From: an uncultured Sphaerochaeta sp.
GTDB lineage: Bacteria; Spirochaetota; Spirochaetia; Sphaerochaetales; Sphaerochaetaceae
Direction of reading: 5' to 3'
Assembly: GCF_963676285.1 (NCBI RefSeq)
Contig: NZ_OY781063.1
Location: 1,116,001-1,180,000, forward strand
DNA length: 64,000 nt
The notes below the pieces were generated by a model, which saw only the letters and a program-made list of their open reading frames with translations, was not told the DNA's origin and searched no databases. Of this stretch, positions 8,286 to 16,529 are shown piece after piece. Both the position numbers and the translations under genes were made by a program. Every line of letters begins with the position of its first letter. The stretch's first letter is position 1.

Positions 8286-10298
8286 ATGTATAGTATCCCT
8301 TTCCGTCATATCCACCTCGATTTCCATACTTCTGGGCTAATCGAGGGCATTGGGAAAGACTTTTCAAAAGACCAATTCAAACAAGCCCTCAAGGCTGCTC
8401 ACGTTGATTCCATCACCTTATGTGCAAAATGTCATCATGGATGGATGTACTATCCTTCCGAAAAATTTCCTATGCATCCTCATCTCTCATTTGACCTGTT
8501 TGGCGAGATGCTCAGTGCTGCGAAGGAATTGGGAATATCGGTGGAGGCCTATCTCTCAGTGGGTTATGACGAAGTTATTGCTCTAGCACAAAACCAGTAT
8601 CTGATGAGAAAGCAAGATCAAAAGCTTGACTCCACAACCGACTTTTTCACCCCAGGGTATCATCAGTTTTGCATGAATACCCCGTATCTTGGACGAATCT
8701 GTGACCAAATCGAGGAAGTACTATCTATATACCAAGTTGATGGCATATTCCTCGATATTGTAGGAGTACGTACCTGCTACTGCGCCTCATGCATGCAAAC
8801 AGCCCAAGATCAAGGAATAGACCCAAGCGATGCTTCCCAGATGCAATCAATCTGGGAACACACCTATATACACTATATCGAACAAGTCAAAAAGACTGTG
8901 GAGAGGGTGCAACCTGGCATCGAAATTTTCCACAACAGCGGTCATATCAATCGTGGTCGACTTGACCTCATGCATGTAAATTCTCATCTGGAGTTGGAAT
9001 CACTACCCTCAGGGGGGTGGGGATATGACCACTTTCTCCTCTCCTCAAGATTTGTACAACATTTTGGGAAGCCATACCTCGGTATGACCGGCCGTTTTCA
9101 GTTCGGATGGGGTGACTTTGGTGGGTACAAACATCCCAATGGAATGCGATATGAAGTATCTCGGTTTCTTGCAAATGGTGCTGGGTGTTCCATCGGAGAC
9201 CAAATGCATCCATTCGGAAAACTTGAAGATGGACTCTATTCCATTATTGGCACCATCTACCAAGAAGTGGAAGCAAAGCAACCCTGGTGCACCGATGTAA
9301 CTGCCGTTACGGAGATTGGGGTTCTTTCTACCGAGTCAGCAGGCAACTACCATATTGATGGGGTAAATGCATCACTCTTGCAAGGCAGCAGCGATATTGG
9401 TGCAGTAAGAATCCTGCAAGAAGGGCATCTGTTGTTTGATATATTGTCAGCAAGCGACTCCTTTACTCCGTATAAAGTTATCATCCTTCCTGATCGGATC
9501 GCCTTGAGCGAAGAACTTGAAAATCGTTTGGATACATATCTACAAAATGGAGGAAAAATTCTCGCGACGGGTATAAGTGGCATCAAGGAGAATGGAAAGC
9601 TCTCTAAACGTTTTGGGGTATACTGGAAGGGACAAAACCAATCGATTCCCAACTATATTGAACCATGTTCCCCAGTGATTTCTCTCTCCAGTGATTCCTT
9701 CGTCATGTATCAAGGAAGCCAAGAAATTGAAATACTTGAAGGAGATTCCCCTACTATACTCGGATTCATACAGGAATCTTTCTTCAACCGAAGTGTGGAA
9801 CATTTTTCCTCACATTACCACACAGCTAGTTCATTGGATCGGAAAGGTCCCGGAATGGTACAAAATGAGCAAACTATCTATGCTGTATGGAACTTCTTTT
9901 CAGAGTACGCATTGAAGGGTAATCTTGCAGCAAAATATCTGGTGCTTGAATCGCTTAAGAAGTTATTAGAGAGACCTATTATCAGCACCTCCTATCCTTC
10001 TCAAGTTGAACTCTCCATCATGGAGCAGAAAGGACTCTCCCGTTATGTAGTGCATATACTTCACGGCTCAAAAGTGGTGCGCGGTAAGAACATGGAAGTG
10101 GTAGAGGATCATCTTCCCGTCCCTGCATCAGATATCGAAATACAAGTCAAACAACCTATTCATTCGGTCTATTTGGTGCCTACTGGGGAGAAAATTTCGT
10201 TTACATTTGTTAATGGAAGCGTCCGCTTCACGGTTCCTTCTTTCACATGCCACCAAATGATCTGTCTTTGCTATGGAGAGAATAATAATGAAGATTGA
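8286..10298 (+). CDS. Putative glycoside hydrolase (GHL6-like, with trimerisation-type domain)
   Basis: A 670-residue protein without a signal peptide. The N-terminal ~330 residues look like a TIM-barrel hydrolase (HIHLDFHTSG near residue 8; DGIFLDIVG near ~155; CYCASC cysteine pair). The following ~200 residues resemble the Rossmann-like beta-galactosidase trimerisation domain (YKVIILPDRIALSEELENRLDTYL), followed by a beta-rich tail. This architecture occurs in uncharacterised glycosidases ('hypothetical glycosyl hydrolase 6'). It probably cleaves the oligosaccharide imported by the upstream transporter. Its last 11 bases overlap cutC copy 2. Substrate and catalytic residues are not assigned. 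Confidence 0.7.
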   Translation: MYSIPFRHIHLDFHTSGLIEGIGKDFSKDQFKQALKAAHVDSITLCAKCHHGWMYYPSEKFPMHPHLSFDLFGEMLSAAKELGISVEAYLSVGYDEVIALAQNQYLMRKQDQKLDSTTDFFTPGYHQFCMNTPYLGRICDQIEEVLSIYQVDGIFLDIVGVRTCYCASCMQTAQDQGIDPSDASQMQSIWEHTYIHYIEQVKKTVERVQPGIEIFHNSGHINRGRLDLMHVNSHLELESLPSGGWGYDHFLLSSRFVQHFGKPYLGMTGRFQFGWGDFGGYKHPNGMRYEVSRFLANGAGCSIGDQMHPFGKLEDGLYSIIGTIYQEVEAKQPWCTDVTAVTEIGVLSTESAGNYHIDGVNASLLQGSSDIGAVRILQEGHLLFDILSASDSFTPYKVIILPDRIALSEELENRLDTYLQNGGKILATGISGIKENGKLSKRFGVYWKGQNQSIPNYIEPCSPVISLSSDSFVMYQGSQEIEILEGDSPTILGFIQESFFNRSVEHFSSHYHTASSLDRKGPGMVQNEQTIYAVWNFFSEYALKGNLAAKYLVLESLKKLLERPIISTSYPSQVELSIMEQKGLSRYVVHILHGSKVVRGKNMEVVEDHLPVPASDIEIQVKQPIHSVYLVPTGEKISFTFVNGSVRFTVPSFTCHQMICLCYGENNNED

Positions 10299-11028
10299 AA
10301 TTTGTCTGGAATCGATCGAGAGCGTAATCGCAGCCGAGCAAGGCGGGGCCGACCGCGTGGAGTTCTGCGCCGACCTGTTCGAGGGGGGCACCACCCCATC
10401 ACTGGGAGCCTTCAAGGCAGCCAGGGCAAACTCCACCATAGCCATGAATGTCATGGTCCGCCCCCGAGGCGGCGACTTCTGCTACTCGGACCTGGAGTTC
10501 GAGGCGATGAAGGAGGATGCAAGGCTCTTCCGTGAGGAGGGGGCCAACGGCATCGTCTTCGGCATCCTCACCCCCGACGGGGAGATCGACATGGAGCGCA
10601 GCAGACAGCTCATCGAGATCGCTCGCCCCTGCTCGGTCACCTTCCATCGTGCCTTCGACATGAGCCGCGACGCCTCAAGGTCCCTGGAGAAGCTCATTGA
10701 GCTCGGGGCAGACCGGGTGCTCACCAGCGGTCTGGAGGAGACCGTCACCGAGGGGCTGGAGACACTGAAAAGCCTGATCGACCAGGCAGGCGAGCGCATC
10801 ATCGTCATGCCGGGCTGCGGCATCACCGAGAGAAACTTCACCAGGATCCAGGAAGCACTGGGGGCAAAGGAGTACCATGTGGCGCTGGACGGCACCTACG
10901 AGTCCCGCATGACCTACAGGCCCGACCACATCTACATGGGCGGCATGCTCCGCCAGACGGAGTTCAGTCTCAAGCACACCGACAAGGGCCGGGTGGGAAC
11001 CGTGGTCTCCCAGAAAGGGGGCAGGTGA
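10288..11028 (+). CDS. cutC: CutC family protein, copy 2 (complete)
   Basis: A 246-residue TIM-barrel protein. The ATG at 10288, preceded by GGAGAG, gives the canonical CutC N-terminus MKIEICLESIES; an in-frame ATG at 10273 would add five residues. Family motifs seen are GGADRVEFC, GGTTPSLGA, MVRPRGGDF, FHRAFDMS, VLTSG and IMPGCGI. It overlaps the glycosidase gene by 11 bases, and its TGA shares a base with the M81 ATG. GC content jumps sharply exactly at this gene. A role in copper handling is doubtful here; the operon context suggests small-molecule or sugar metabolism. Confidence 0.92.
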   Translation: MKIEICLESIESVIAAEQGGADRVEFCADLFEGGTTPSLGAFKAARANSTIAMNVMVRPRGGDFCYSDLEFEAMKEDARLFREEGANGIVFGILTPDGEIDMERSRQLIEIARPCSVTFHRAFDMSRDASRSLEKLIELGADRVLTSGLEETVTEGLETLKSLIDQAGERIIVMPGCGITERNFTRIQEALGAKEYHVALDGTYESRMTYRPDHIYMGGMLRQTEFSLKHTDKGRVGTVVSQKGGR

Positions 11029-12534
11029 TGAAGGGACGAGTCTTCGTGGGCGGGCTACATCATGAGTCCGACACCTTCAACCCCATCATCACCTCCCGTG
11101 ATGAGATCTGGGTGAGCCGCAAGGAGGAGCTTTTCACAAAGAAGGAGAGCTCAGCAAGCGGGATCATCAACACCCTCATCGCTGCAGGCTATGAGGTCAT
11201 CCCCTCCCTGGTTGCTCGTGCCGTGCCCAACGGGGTGTGGGACAGAACATACTACCAGGAGCTCAAGGAAGAACTGCTGCAGGACCTGAGGGATGCAGGT
11301 GAGCTTGACGCCATCTGCCTCTCGCTGCACGGCAGCATGCGGGTTCAGGGCATCGGGGAGGCCGAGGGGGACCTGCTTGAGGCGGTAAGGCTGATCCAGC
11401 CCTCCATCCCCATCCTCACCAGCCTGGACATGCATGCCACCCTCACCAGACGAATGAGGAAGGCAGCTGACGGGTTCGTGGGATACAAGTGTGCCCCGCA
11501 CACCGACACATACGAGACCGGCATCCACGCCGCCCTGATGGTCATCCGCACCCTTGAGTCAGGCAAGAGACCCACCATGGCCATGGTGAGGATACCGATG
11601 CTTATCGCCGGGGAGCAGAGCGAGACCAGCGTGGAGCCGATGAGAAGTCTCATCCAGGAGCTGAGGGAACGGGAGAAGGAAGAAGGCGTGCTTGCCTGTT
11701 CCTACACCCTCGGCTTCCCCTGGGCGGATGAGAGGGAGAACGCGGTGCATGCGGTGGTGGTGACCCAGGACGACCAAAAGAGGGCCGATGAGATAACAAA
11801 GGAACTGGCAGCCATATTCTGGGGCCGGAGGGCCGAGTTCGGGTTCTACAACGAGACCAGGATGCCCAGCGATGCTATAGGAGCGACCAAGGAGTCGATT
11901 GCAGAAGGTGTGTACCCGGTGGTCATCAGCGACAGTGGGGACAACCCAACAGCAGGTGGCAGCGGGGATGTGACGAACTTCCTGCGCCTGGTCATGGACG
12001 ACCCCGTCCTCTCCACACTTGACCCTCCCCTGCTCTACCAGGGGTTCTATGACCCACCTGTGGTGGCACAGGCCTTGCGCGAGGGAATCGGTTCTTCCTT
12101 CCACTGCTCACTGGGAGCGAAGTTCGACAAAGAGAAGAGCAGCCCCATCGAGGCTGAGGCCAAGGTCATCTCTCTCAAGGAGAAATGGGAAGGGGCGAAC
12201 AACGTCGACCTTGCCCTCCTGGAGATGGGAGGGGTGCACGTGGTGGTGGCGAGCAAGCATGTAGGATGCTACGACCCTGAGATGATGAGGATCCTCGGGG
12301 CTGAGCCGACACGGTGCAAGGCAATCGTGGTGAAGCTGGGCTACCTGGAACCGGAGATACGCTCGATTGCAAAGCGGTCGATGATGGCACTCACCACCGG
12401 CAGCACCGACGAGCTCTTCACCCGCCTGCCCTACAGGGAGCTCTCCAGGCCCATCTACCCGCTTGACGGGGAGTTCGATGCTGAGCTGGAATTGATCTGA
12501 CAAGAATCAAGGATACTGGAGTATGGGGAGAGAC
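10898..12534 (+). repeat. Direct repeat, copy 2 (cutC 3' end + M81 gene)
   Basis: Gap-free counterpart of 1-1637. The right boundary lies inside the terminator hairpin. Recombination between the copies would remove 10,897 bp carrying the RloA-like gene, the LacI/ABC operon and one module. Confidence 0.9.
11028..12500 (+). CDS. M81 family (MlrC-like) metallopeptidase, copy 2
   Basis: 490 residues, ~96% identical to the product of 131-1603. Clustered differences include DEITKELA versus DSLARELA near residue 258, and changes in the last third. The candidate zinc ligands in GGLHHESD, DMHATLT and CAPHTDTYE are unchanged, so both copies look active. It is last in the LacI-controlled operon. High GC and strong preference for G/C-ending codons contrast with the transporter and glycosidase genes it follows. 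The substrate is unknown. Confidence 0.85.
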   Translation: MKGRVFVGGLHHESDTFNPIITSRDEIWVSRKEELFTKKESSASGIINTLIAAGYEVIPSLVARAVPNGVWDRTYYQELKEELLQDLRDAGELDAICLSLHGSMRVQGIGEAEGDLLEAVRLIQPSIPILTSLDMHATLTRRMRKAADGFVGYKCAPHTDTYETGIHAALMVIRTLESGKRPTMAMVRIPMLIAGEQSETSVEPMRSLIQELREREKEEGVLACSYTLGFPWADERENAVHAVVVTQDDQKRADEITKELAAIFWGRRAEFGFYNETRMPSDAIGATKESIAEGVYPVVISDSGDNPTAGGSGDVTNFLRLVMDDPVLSTLDPPLLYQGFYDPPVVAQALREGIGSSFHCSLGAKFDKEKSSPIEAEAKVISLKEKWEGANNVDLALLEMGGVHVVVASKHVGCYDPEMMRILGAEPTRCKAIVVKLGYLEPEIRSIAKRSMMALTTGSTDELFTRLPYRELSRPIYPLDGEFDAELELI

Positions 12535-12552
12535 CAATGTGGGTTTCTCCCC
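12525..12552 (+). terminator. Weakened terminator of cutC-M81 copy 2
   Basis: The same GGGGAGA/TCTCCCC stem as at 1628-1654, but the following bases are CCTCTCTATAG instead of a T-run, so termination is probably less efficient than after copy 1. Confidence 0.55.
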
Positions 12553-12804
12553 CTCTCTATAGAATTTGAGATATGAAATCACCTCCCGGGTACGGGTGGT
12601 AGGGTTTTACAACCGCGATTTCTCTTCATTCTGGAATGTTCCCATTACCACCTTTGAACTTCCTTTCCGGATAAGGGAATCCTTGGAGTAAGGATTCTCA
12701 AGCAAGTTATCAGCACAGGCACCTATGCTAAGACAAAGCATGTATCGCAGTCTCAGTTGATTCCTAGGTAGAGTTGCAGGGGGTGAGTTGTTTTTATTGT
12801 GATT
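12553..12804. other. Non-coding gap between convergent operons, with one hairpin
   Basis: No plausible gene. An inverted repeat at 12675-12699 (core GAATCCTT/AAGGATTC, 8 bp, 5-base loop) lies ~105 bases beyond the end of the minus-strand glycan operon. It may act as its weak terminator, although only a short T-rich stretch follows on that strand. Confidence 0.4.
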
Positions 12805-13953
12805 CTACTCTTTTTCTAGTCTTCTTTGAGGATGAAGATAAAATGCCTGTAAAGCTTGTGCAGACTCAATAATGTCATATCCTGCCTTTTTAATCTGCTC
12901 TACATCTCCTGCCCTACGTATTTCTTTATAATGAGAGAGAACCTGCTGAGCCCAATATTCTGTTGGCTTTTTCAATGAAACAAACGTGAGCAATTCTGAC
13001 ATTTTCACCTCTTGTGGTATAGAATCAGACACGATGCATGGCAAGCCACTTGCCTGTGCTTCGATTGCAACAATTCCGAGACCTTCAAAAAGTGAGGGGA
13101 ATAAGAATACATCCATTGCTTGTAAGCAATCCTGCACATCTGATCGAGATCCTGCCAAAGTTACCACATCATCCAAATGCATTGATTGGATCTTTTGTTC
13201 AATTGGCAATCTTAATTCACCGTCTCCGATAAGCAGCAGTCGTGCATTGGAATTCTGTTTATATACTTCAGAAAATACATCCAATAGAAACATATGGTTC
13301 TTAGCAGCTATAAATCGACCTACATGGCCAATAACAAAAGTATCGTCATATCCAAAAGAAGCTCTCATCTTTTGTCTAATATCCTGATCAAAGGAAAACC
13401 TATTTGTATCGATTGCATTTTTCCAAAGAAAGAAATTATCTGCTCGGAGCACCTTCTTTCCAAATAGCCAAATCGCGGCAGGCTCAGAACAGGCAAAAAG
13501 ATAATCAGCTTGGTTTTTTAAAGAATGTTGCAACACATTCTTCAATGCAGCCTTAATACTTTTCCCATTACCAGTGCTGTGGGAATGAGCAATAGTAATC
13601 CTTCCCATTCTCTTTGCAATAGGAATTACGATTGCTGCAGTCCCACGGATATGAAAGTGTAGAATATGATACTCAGGATGTTCTTTTAAAAAAGATTGCC
13701 ACCAGGCTTTATACGCAAAATGATTATACCCATGATACTCAGGAGCGTGATGAATCTTTCCACCACAGTCAATAATCTCTTTATCATATACTCCCTCTTG
13801 ATCAGTATGAACAAGAAAATCAAACTGAACCTTAGAAGTATCCATATGACGATAGAGGCTCATAATCATGGCCTCCGCTCCTCCATGAAAAAGTCCCCCT
13901 AGGATTTGCAATACACGTATCGGCTCTGCCCTTACTTCAAGATCAGACTTCAA
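12805..13953 (-). CDS. Glycosyltransferase family 1 (GT4-like)
   Basis: A 382-residue GT-B enzyme. The N-terminal acceptor domain carries GGLFHGGAEAMIMSLYRHMD; the C-terminal nucleotide-sugar domain has IGHVGRFIAAKNH and FLFPSLFEGLGIVAIEAQASG (the EX7E region). It resembles EpsF-type exopolysaccharide transferases. The protein is cytosolic or peripheral at the membrane. It is the last gene of the minus-strand glycan cluster, one base after the preceding transferase gene. It adds one sugar to the growing oligosaccharide; donor and linkage cannot be read from sequence. Confidence 0.88.
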   Translation of the reverse strand: MKSDLEVRAEPIRVLQILGGLFHGGAEAMIMSLYRHMDTSKVQFDFLVHTDQEGVYDKEIIDCGGKIHHAPEYHGYNHFAYKAWWQSFLKEHPEYHILHFHIRGTAAIVIPIAKRMGRITIAHSHSTGNGKSIKAALKNVLQHSLKNQADYLFACSEPAAIWLFGKKVLRADNFFLWKNAIDTNRFSFDQDIRQKMRASFGYDDTFVIGHVGRFIAAKNHMFLLDVFSEVYKQNSNARLLLIGDGELRLPIEQKIQSMHLDDVVTLAGSRSDVQDCLQAMDVFLFPSLFEGLGIVAIEAQASGLPCIVSDSIPQEVKMSELLTFVSLKKPTEYWAQQVLSHYKEIRRAGDVEQIKKAGYDIIESAQALQAFYLHPQRRLEKE

Positions 13954-13954
13954 T

Positions 13955-15085
13955 CTATGCCCCCTGTTCCGGTGTTCCCAAAAACACCCTATCTATTGCA
14001 TTCATATAAGCTTCTACAATGACCTGCCGGTTGAATTCTTTCTCAACTTTCTTCCTTCCAGCAAGTCCCATTGCTCTTTTTTTCTCATAAGGAACAGCAA
14101 TAAACTGCTCAATAGCATTAACAAGCGCTTCAGTAGATCTTGGCTCAAACATGATTCCAGATACTCCATCATCGAAGGTTTCTCTACACCCAATATGGTT
14201 CGTAGAGAGTACAGGACGCCCACAGGCAGCTCCTTCCAGAAGTACATTCGCAATACCCTCCAAGTGATAGGAAGGAAGAACAACTGCATGACTTCTTTTT
14301 ATCAATGTATGAATATCTTTTTGGAATCCAAGATAGGTTCCTGCTCCTGAATCACTATAGACTTTGAGCTGTGATTCATACTCATCTTCTCCTATGAATC
14401 CAGCAATGTCACAGGTAACATGAGGATGTATTTGGTGAATCTTGATTGCCGCAGCCATCATCTCCTCGATGCCCTTATCCTTAATGATTCTAGCAATGAA
14501 GATGAGTCTGATAGTCCCATCATCCTCTGGATACTCCTCCAAGGAATGGCGAGCAAGATTGACTCCAGAGCCTGGAATCAATACTGATTGCTCTTTGTTG
14601 GTTATCTTATGGTCCAAGAAATAATTCAAGTCACGCTCATTTTGCAGAAATACCGTACTCGCTCGCTTGAAAGCAATACGAAGCAATCTTTGGATTGTTG
14701 ATTGTAAAACCCCCTTACCCATCAAAGCTTTTCCTAGCCCTGTCATGTTGGCGATTTGAGGGGCATGCAACATTCTACATACCAATCCCCCATAGATGTT
14801 TGCCTTAATGGTATAGGTGAGAACCACATGAGGTTGTACTTGTTTAATCAGACGCACATATTTTAGAAGGAGCGCCAGATTTGAAACTGGATTCTTTCCT
14901 CGTGGAGTGAACTCAGTTGGATAGAAGGTACAACCTAATTGCTCAAAAAACTCAACTCTGTCATTGGAGGGAGCTGAAAGGGATACAGAGAAACCATCCT
15001 TGAGCAATCGCTCAATTGTTTCAAGTCTCAGCGTATATAGGTAATCCACATCATTGGATAGAATGAGAATGGTTGCAGTATTCAT
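13955..15085 (-). CDS. Glycosyltransferase family 4
   Basis: A 376-residue GT-B transferase of the CapM/PglA-like type. Motifs are NMTGLGKALMGKG in the acceptor domain, LIFIARIIKDKGIEEM and VVLPSYHLEGIANVLLEGAACG (EX7E) in the donor domain, and an alpha/beta N-terminus ILILSNDVDYLYTLRLE. It probably adds an early residue to the undecaprenyl-linked repeat unit. It lies 1 base upstream of the last gene and 110 bases after the polymerase gene. Confidence 0.88.
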   Translation of the reverse strand: MNTATILILSNDVDYLYTLRLETIERLLKDGFSVSLSAPSNDRVEFFEQLGCTFYPTEFTPRGKNPVSNLALLLKYVRLIKQVQPHVVLTYTIKANIYGGLVCRMLHAPQIANMTGLGKALMGKGVLQSTIQRLLRIAFKRASTVFLQNERDLNYFLDHKITNKEQSVLIPGSGVNLARHSLEEYPEDDGTIRLIFIARIIKDKGIEEMMAAAIKIHQIHPHVTCDIAGFIGEDEYESQLKVYSDSGAGTYLGFQKDIHTLIKRSHAVVLPSYHLEGIANVLLEGAACGRPVLSTNHIGCRETFDDGVSGIMFEPRSTEALVNAIEQFIAVPYEKKRAMGLAGRKKVEKEFNRQVIVEAYMNAIDRVFLGTPEQGA

Positions 15086-15195
15086 ATCACCTCAATACAA
15101 AAAGACATCCCAGTTTGCGCTGCATTACTCAAGCAAGAAATTTGATATCCAAGATACAAAAGTAATGTATGCCTTTTTATGTTCACATAAATGTA

Positions 15196-16476
15196 CTATA
15201 GCGTATCATTGATATGATTGGGTGTAAATGAAGAGTGGGAACGAAACTTAGATGGAGTTAGGATATATACAAACCTCTTTCCTAGAGTAAAAATATCAGG
15301 ACCTTTTTGTGGATAATCCCACAGAATCGCAACATAGGAAAAGGCATACAAGAAATGTGTAGCTTCATCAAAAACCCGGACACGGCCAAAATCATCTACT
15401 AATAGAGCAACGAGTATTGCAACCGAAAAAGCAACAAGCTTGGATGACTTCTTTATCAATATATTTTTAATACCAATCACTAAGAGTACCAAAATTGGCA
15501 GATAATACCAGAGAAATCCAAACAATCCCCACGATACAAGAATCTCTATGTAGTTATTATGAGAATAAAATCCATAACCTGAAATATCAGTAAAAGCATG
15601 AAGTCCCCAACCAAAAAATGGTTTTTCCAAGAACATTCCCCAACCATGTTGAATCATCTCAAAGCGTATCGAAGTACTTCCATCAGTAGTTCCTGTAATG
15701 AAAAATCCCAAAAAACTCTCTACTCTTTGCCCAAGAATTTTATACACAGGTTCCCAATGCAATGCTATAAAAATAACTCCTACTGCAAAAAATAGGCATA
15801 TTACTGATGCAATGATCATTTGCATATAATTCTTTCTAGAGAGAATTATTAGAAGAAGAGACCCCAAAACAAGAAGTGCAATAACTTTTCTTGATCCTGA
15901 GAATAGGCTGAAAAGAGAAAACCCCAAGAAAAGGGGAAGTAACCACCAGCCTTTTTTTGACATTCCGAAATATAATGCCACCAATGCTCCTGCTACAAGT
16001 AGAAATCCAACATGGTTTGCATTCATGCCAATTGTCGTTCCTAACCGACTTCTTATCAACTCTTCAATTGGTGCTGAAAGCAGCAATCTCACACTTAGGC
16101 CAATCACTGCGATGAGAAAAGAATACAACATTACATGCATATTTCTCTGAGATGACCGTAAATAGGGCACCACAAGATTCCCAAAAATTACTACCTGAAA
16201 AACTGAAATTGCCCATTTTATGGCTGCTTCTTGAATCGGGGCATATAGTGTTGAAATTCCGGCGATGATTGCAAGACCAATGCTCCAGACTGCGTATAGA
16301 GATAACCTTGATTTCTGTATGAGGAATCTTGCTCCAAAGAGACCGATAAAGAGAATCTCAAGGGGAAGAAAGAGCGATTTTGCGTTTGTGGAGAAAGTAA
16401 ACAAAACAAAAAGCAACATCCCTAAAGATATATCACAAGCATAGTCCATTGCTGATCGTTTCGTTTCAATATCCAT
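15196..16476 (-). CDS. O-antigen ligase/polymerase-like membrane protein
   Basis: About 426 residues with ~11 predicted transmembrane segments and a large periplasmic loop (~residues 245-310) typical of the Wzy_C/O-antigen ligase family. It likely polymerises repeat units or ligates the glycan to its carrier at the outer face of the inner membrane. I chose ATG 16476 because AGGCGAGGA lies just before it. A TTG at 16533 overlapping the GH112 stop (TTGA) would add 19 residues and cannot be excluded. Confidence 0.75.
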   Translation of the reverse strand: MDIETKRSAMDYACDISLGMLLFVLFTFSTNAKSLFLPLEILFIGLFGARFLIQKSRLSLYAVWSIGLAIIAGISTLYAPIQEAAIKWAISVFQVVIFGNLVVPYLRSSQRNMHVMLYSFLIAVIGLSVRLLLSAPIEELIRSRLGTTIGMNANHVGFLLVAGALVALYFGMSKKGWWLLPLFLGFSLFSLFSGSRKVIALLVLGSLLLIILSRKNYMQMIIASVICLFFAVGVIFIALHWEPVYKILGQRVESFLGFFITGTTDGSTSIRFEMIQHGWGMFLEKPFFGWGLHAFTDISGYGFYSHNNYIEILVSWGLFGFLWYYLPILVLLVIGIKNILIKKSSKLVAFSVAILVALLVDDFGRVRVFDEATHFLYAFSYVAILWDYPQKGPDIFTLGKRFVYILTPSKFRSHSSFTPNHINDTL

Positions 16477-16529
16477 ACCCATTCCTCGCCTAGATGAGTA
16501 TTGCAGTAATTCAAAGAAACTGCAATAAC

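Noticed and set aside
11559..12104. Long minus-strand frames opposite the M81 genes
   Set aside because: Present in both repeat copies, but explained by the high GC of the M81 genes; no start signals and no family resemblance.
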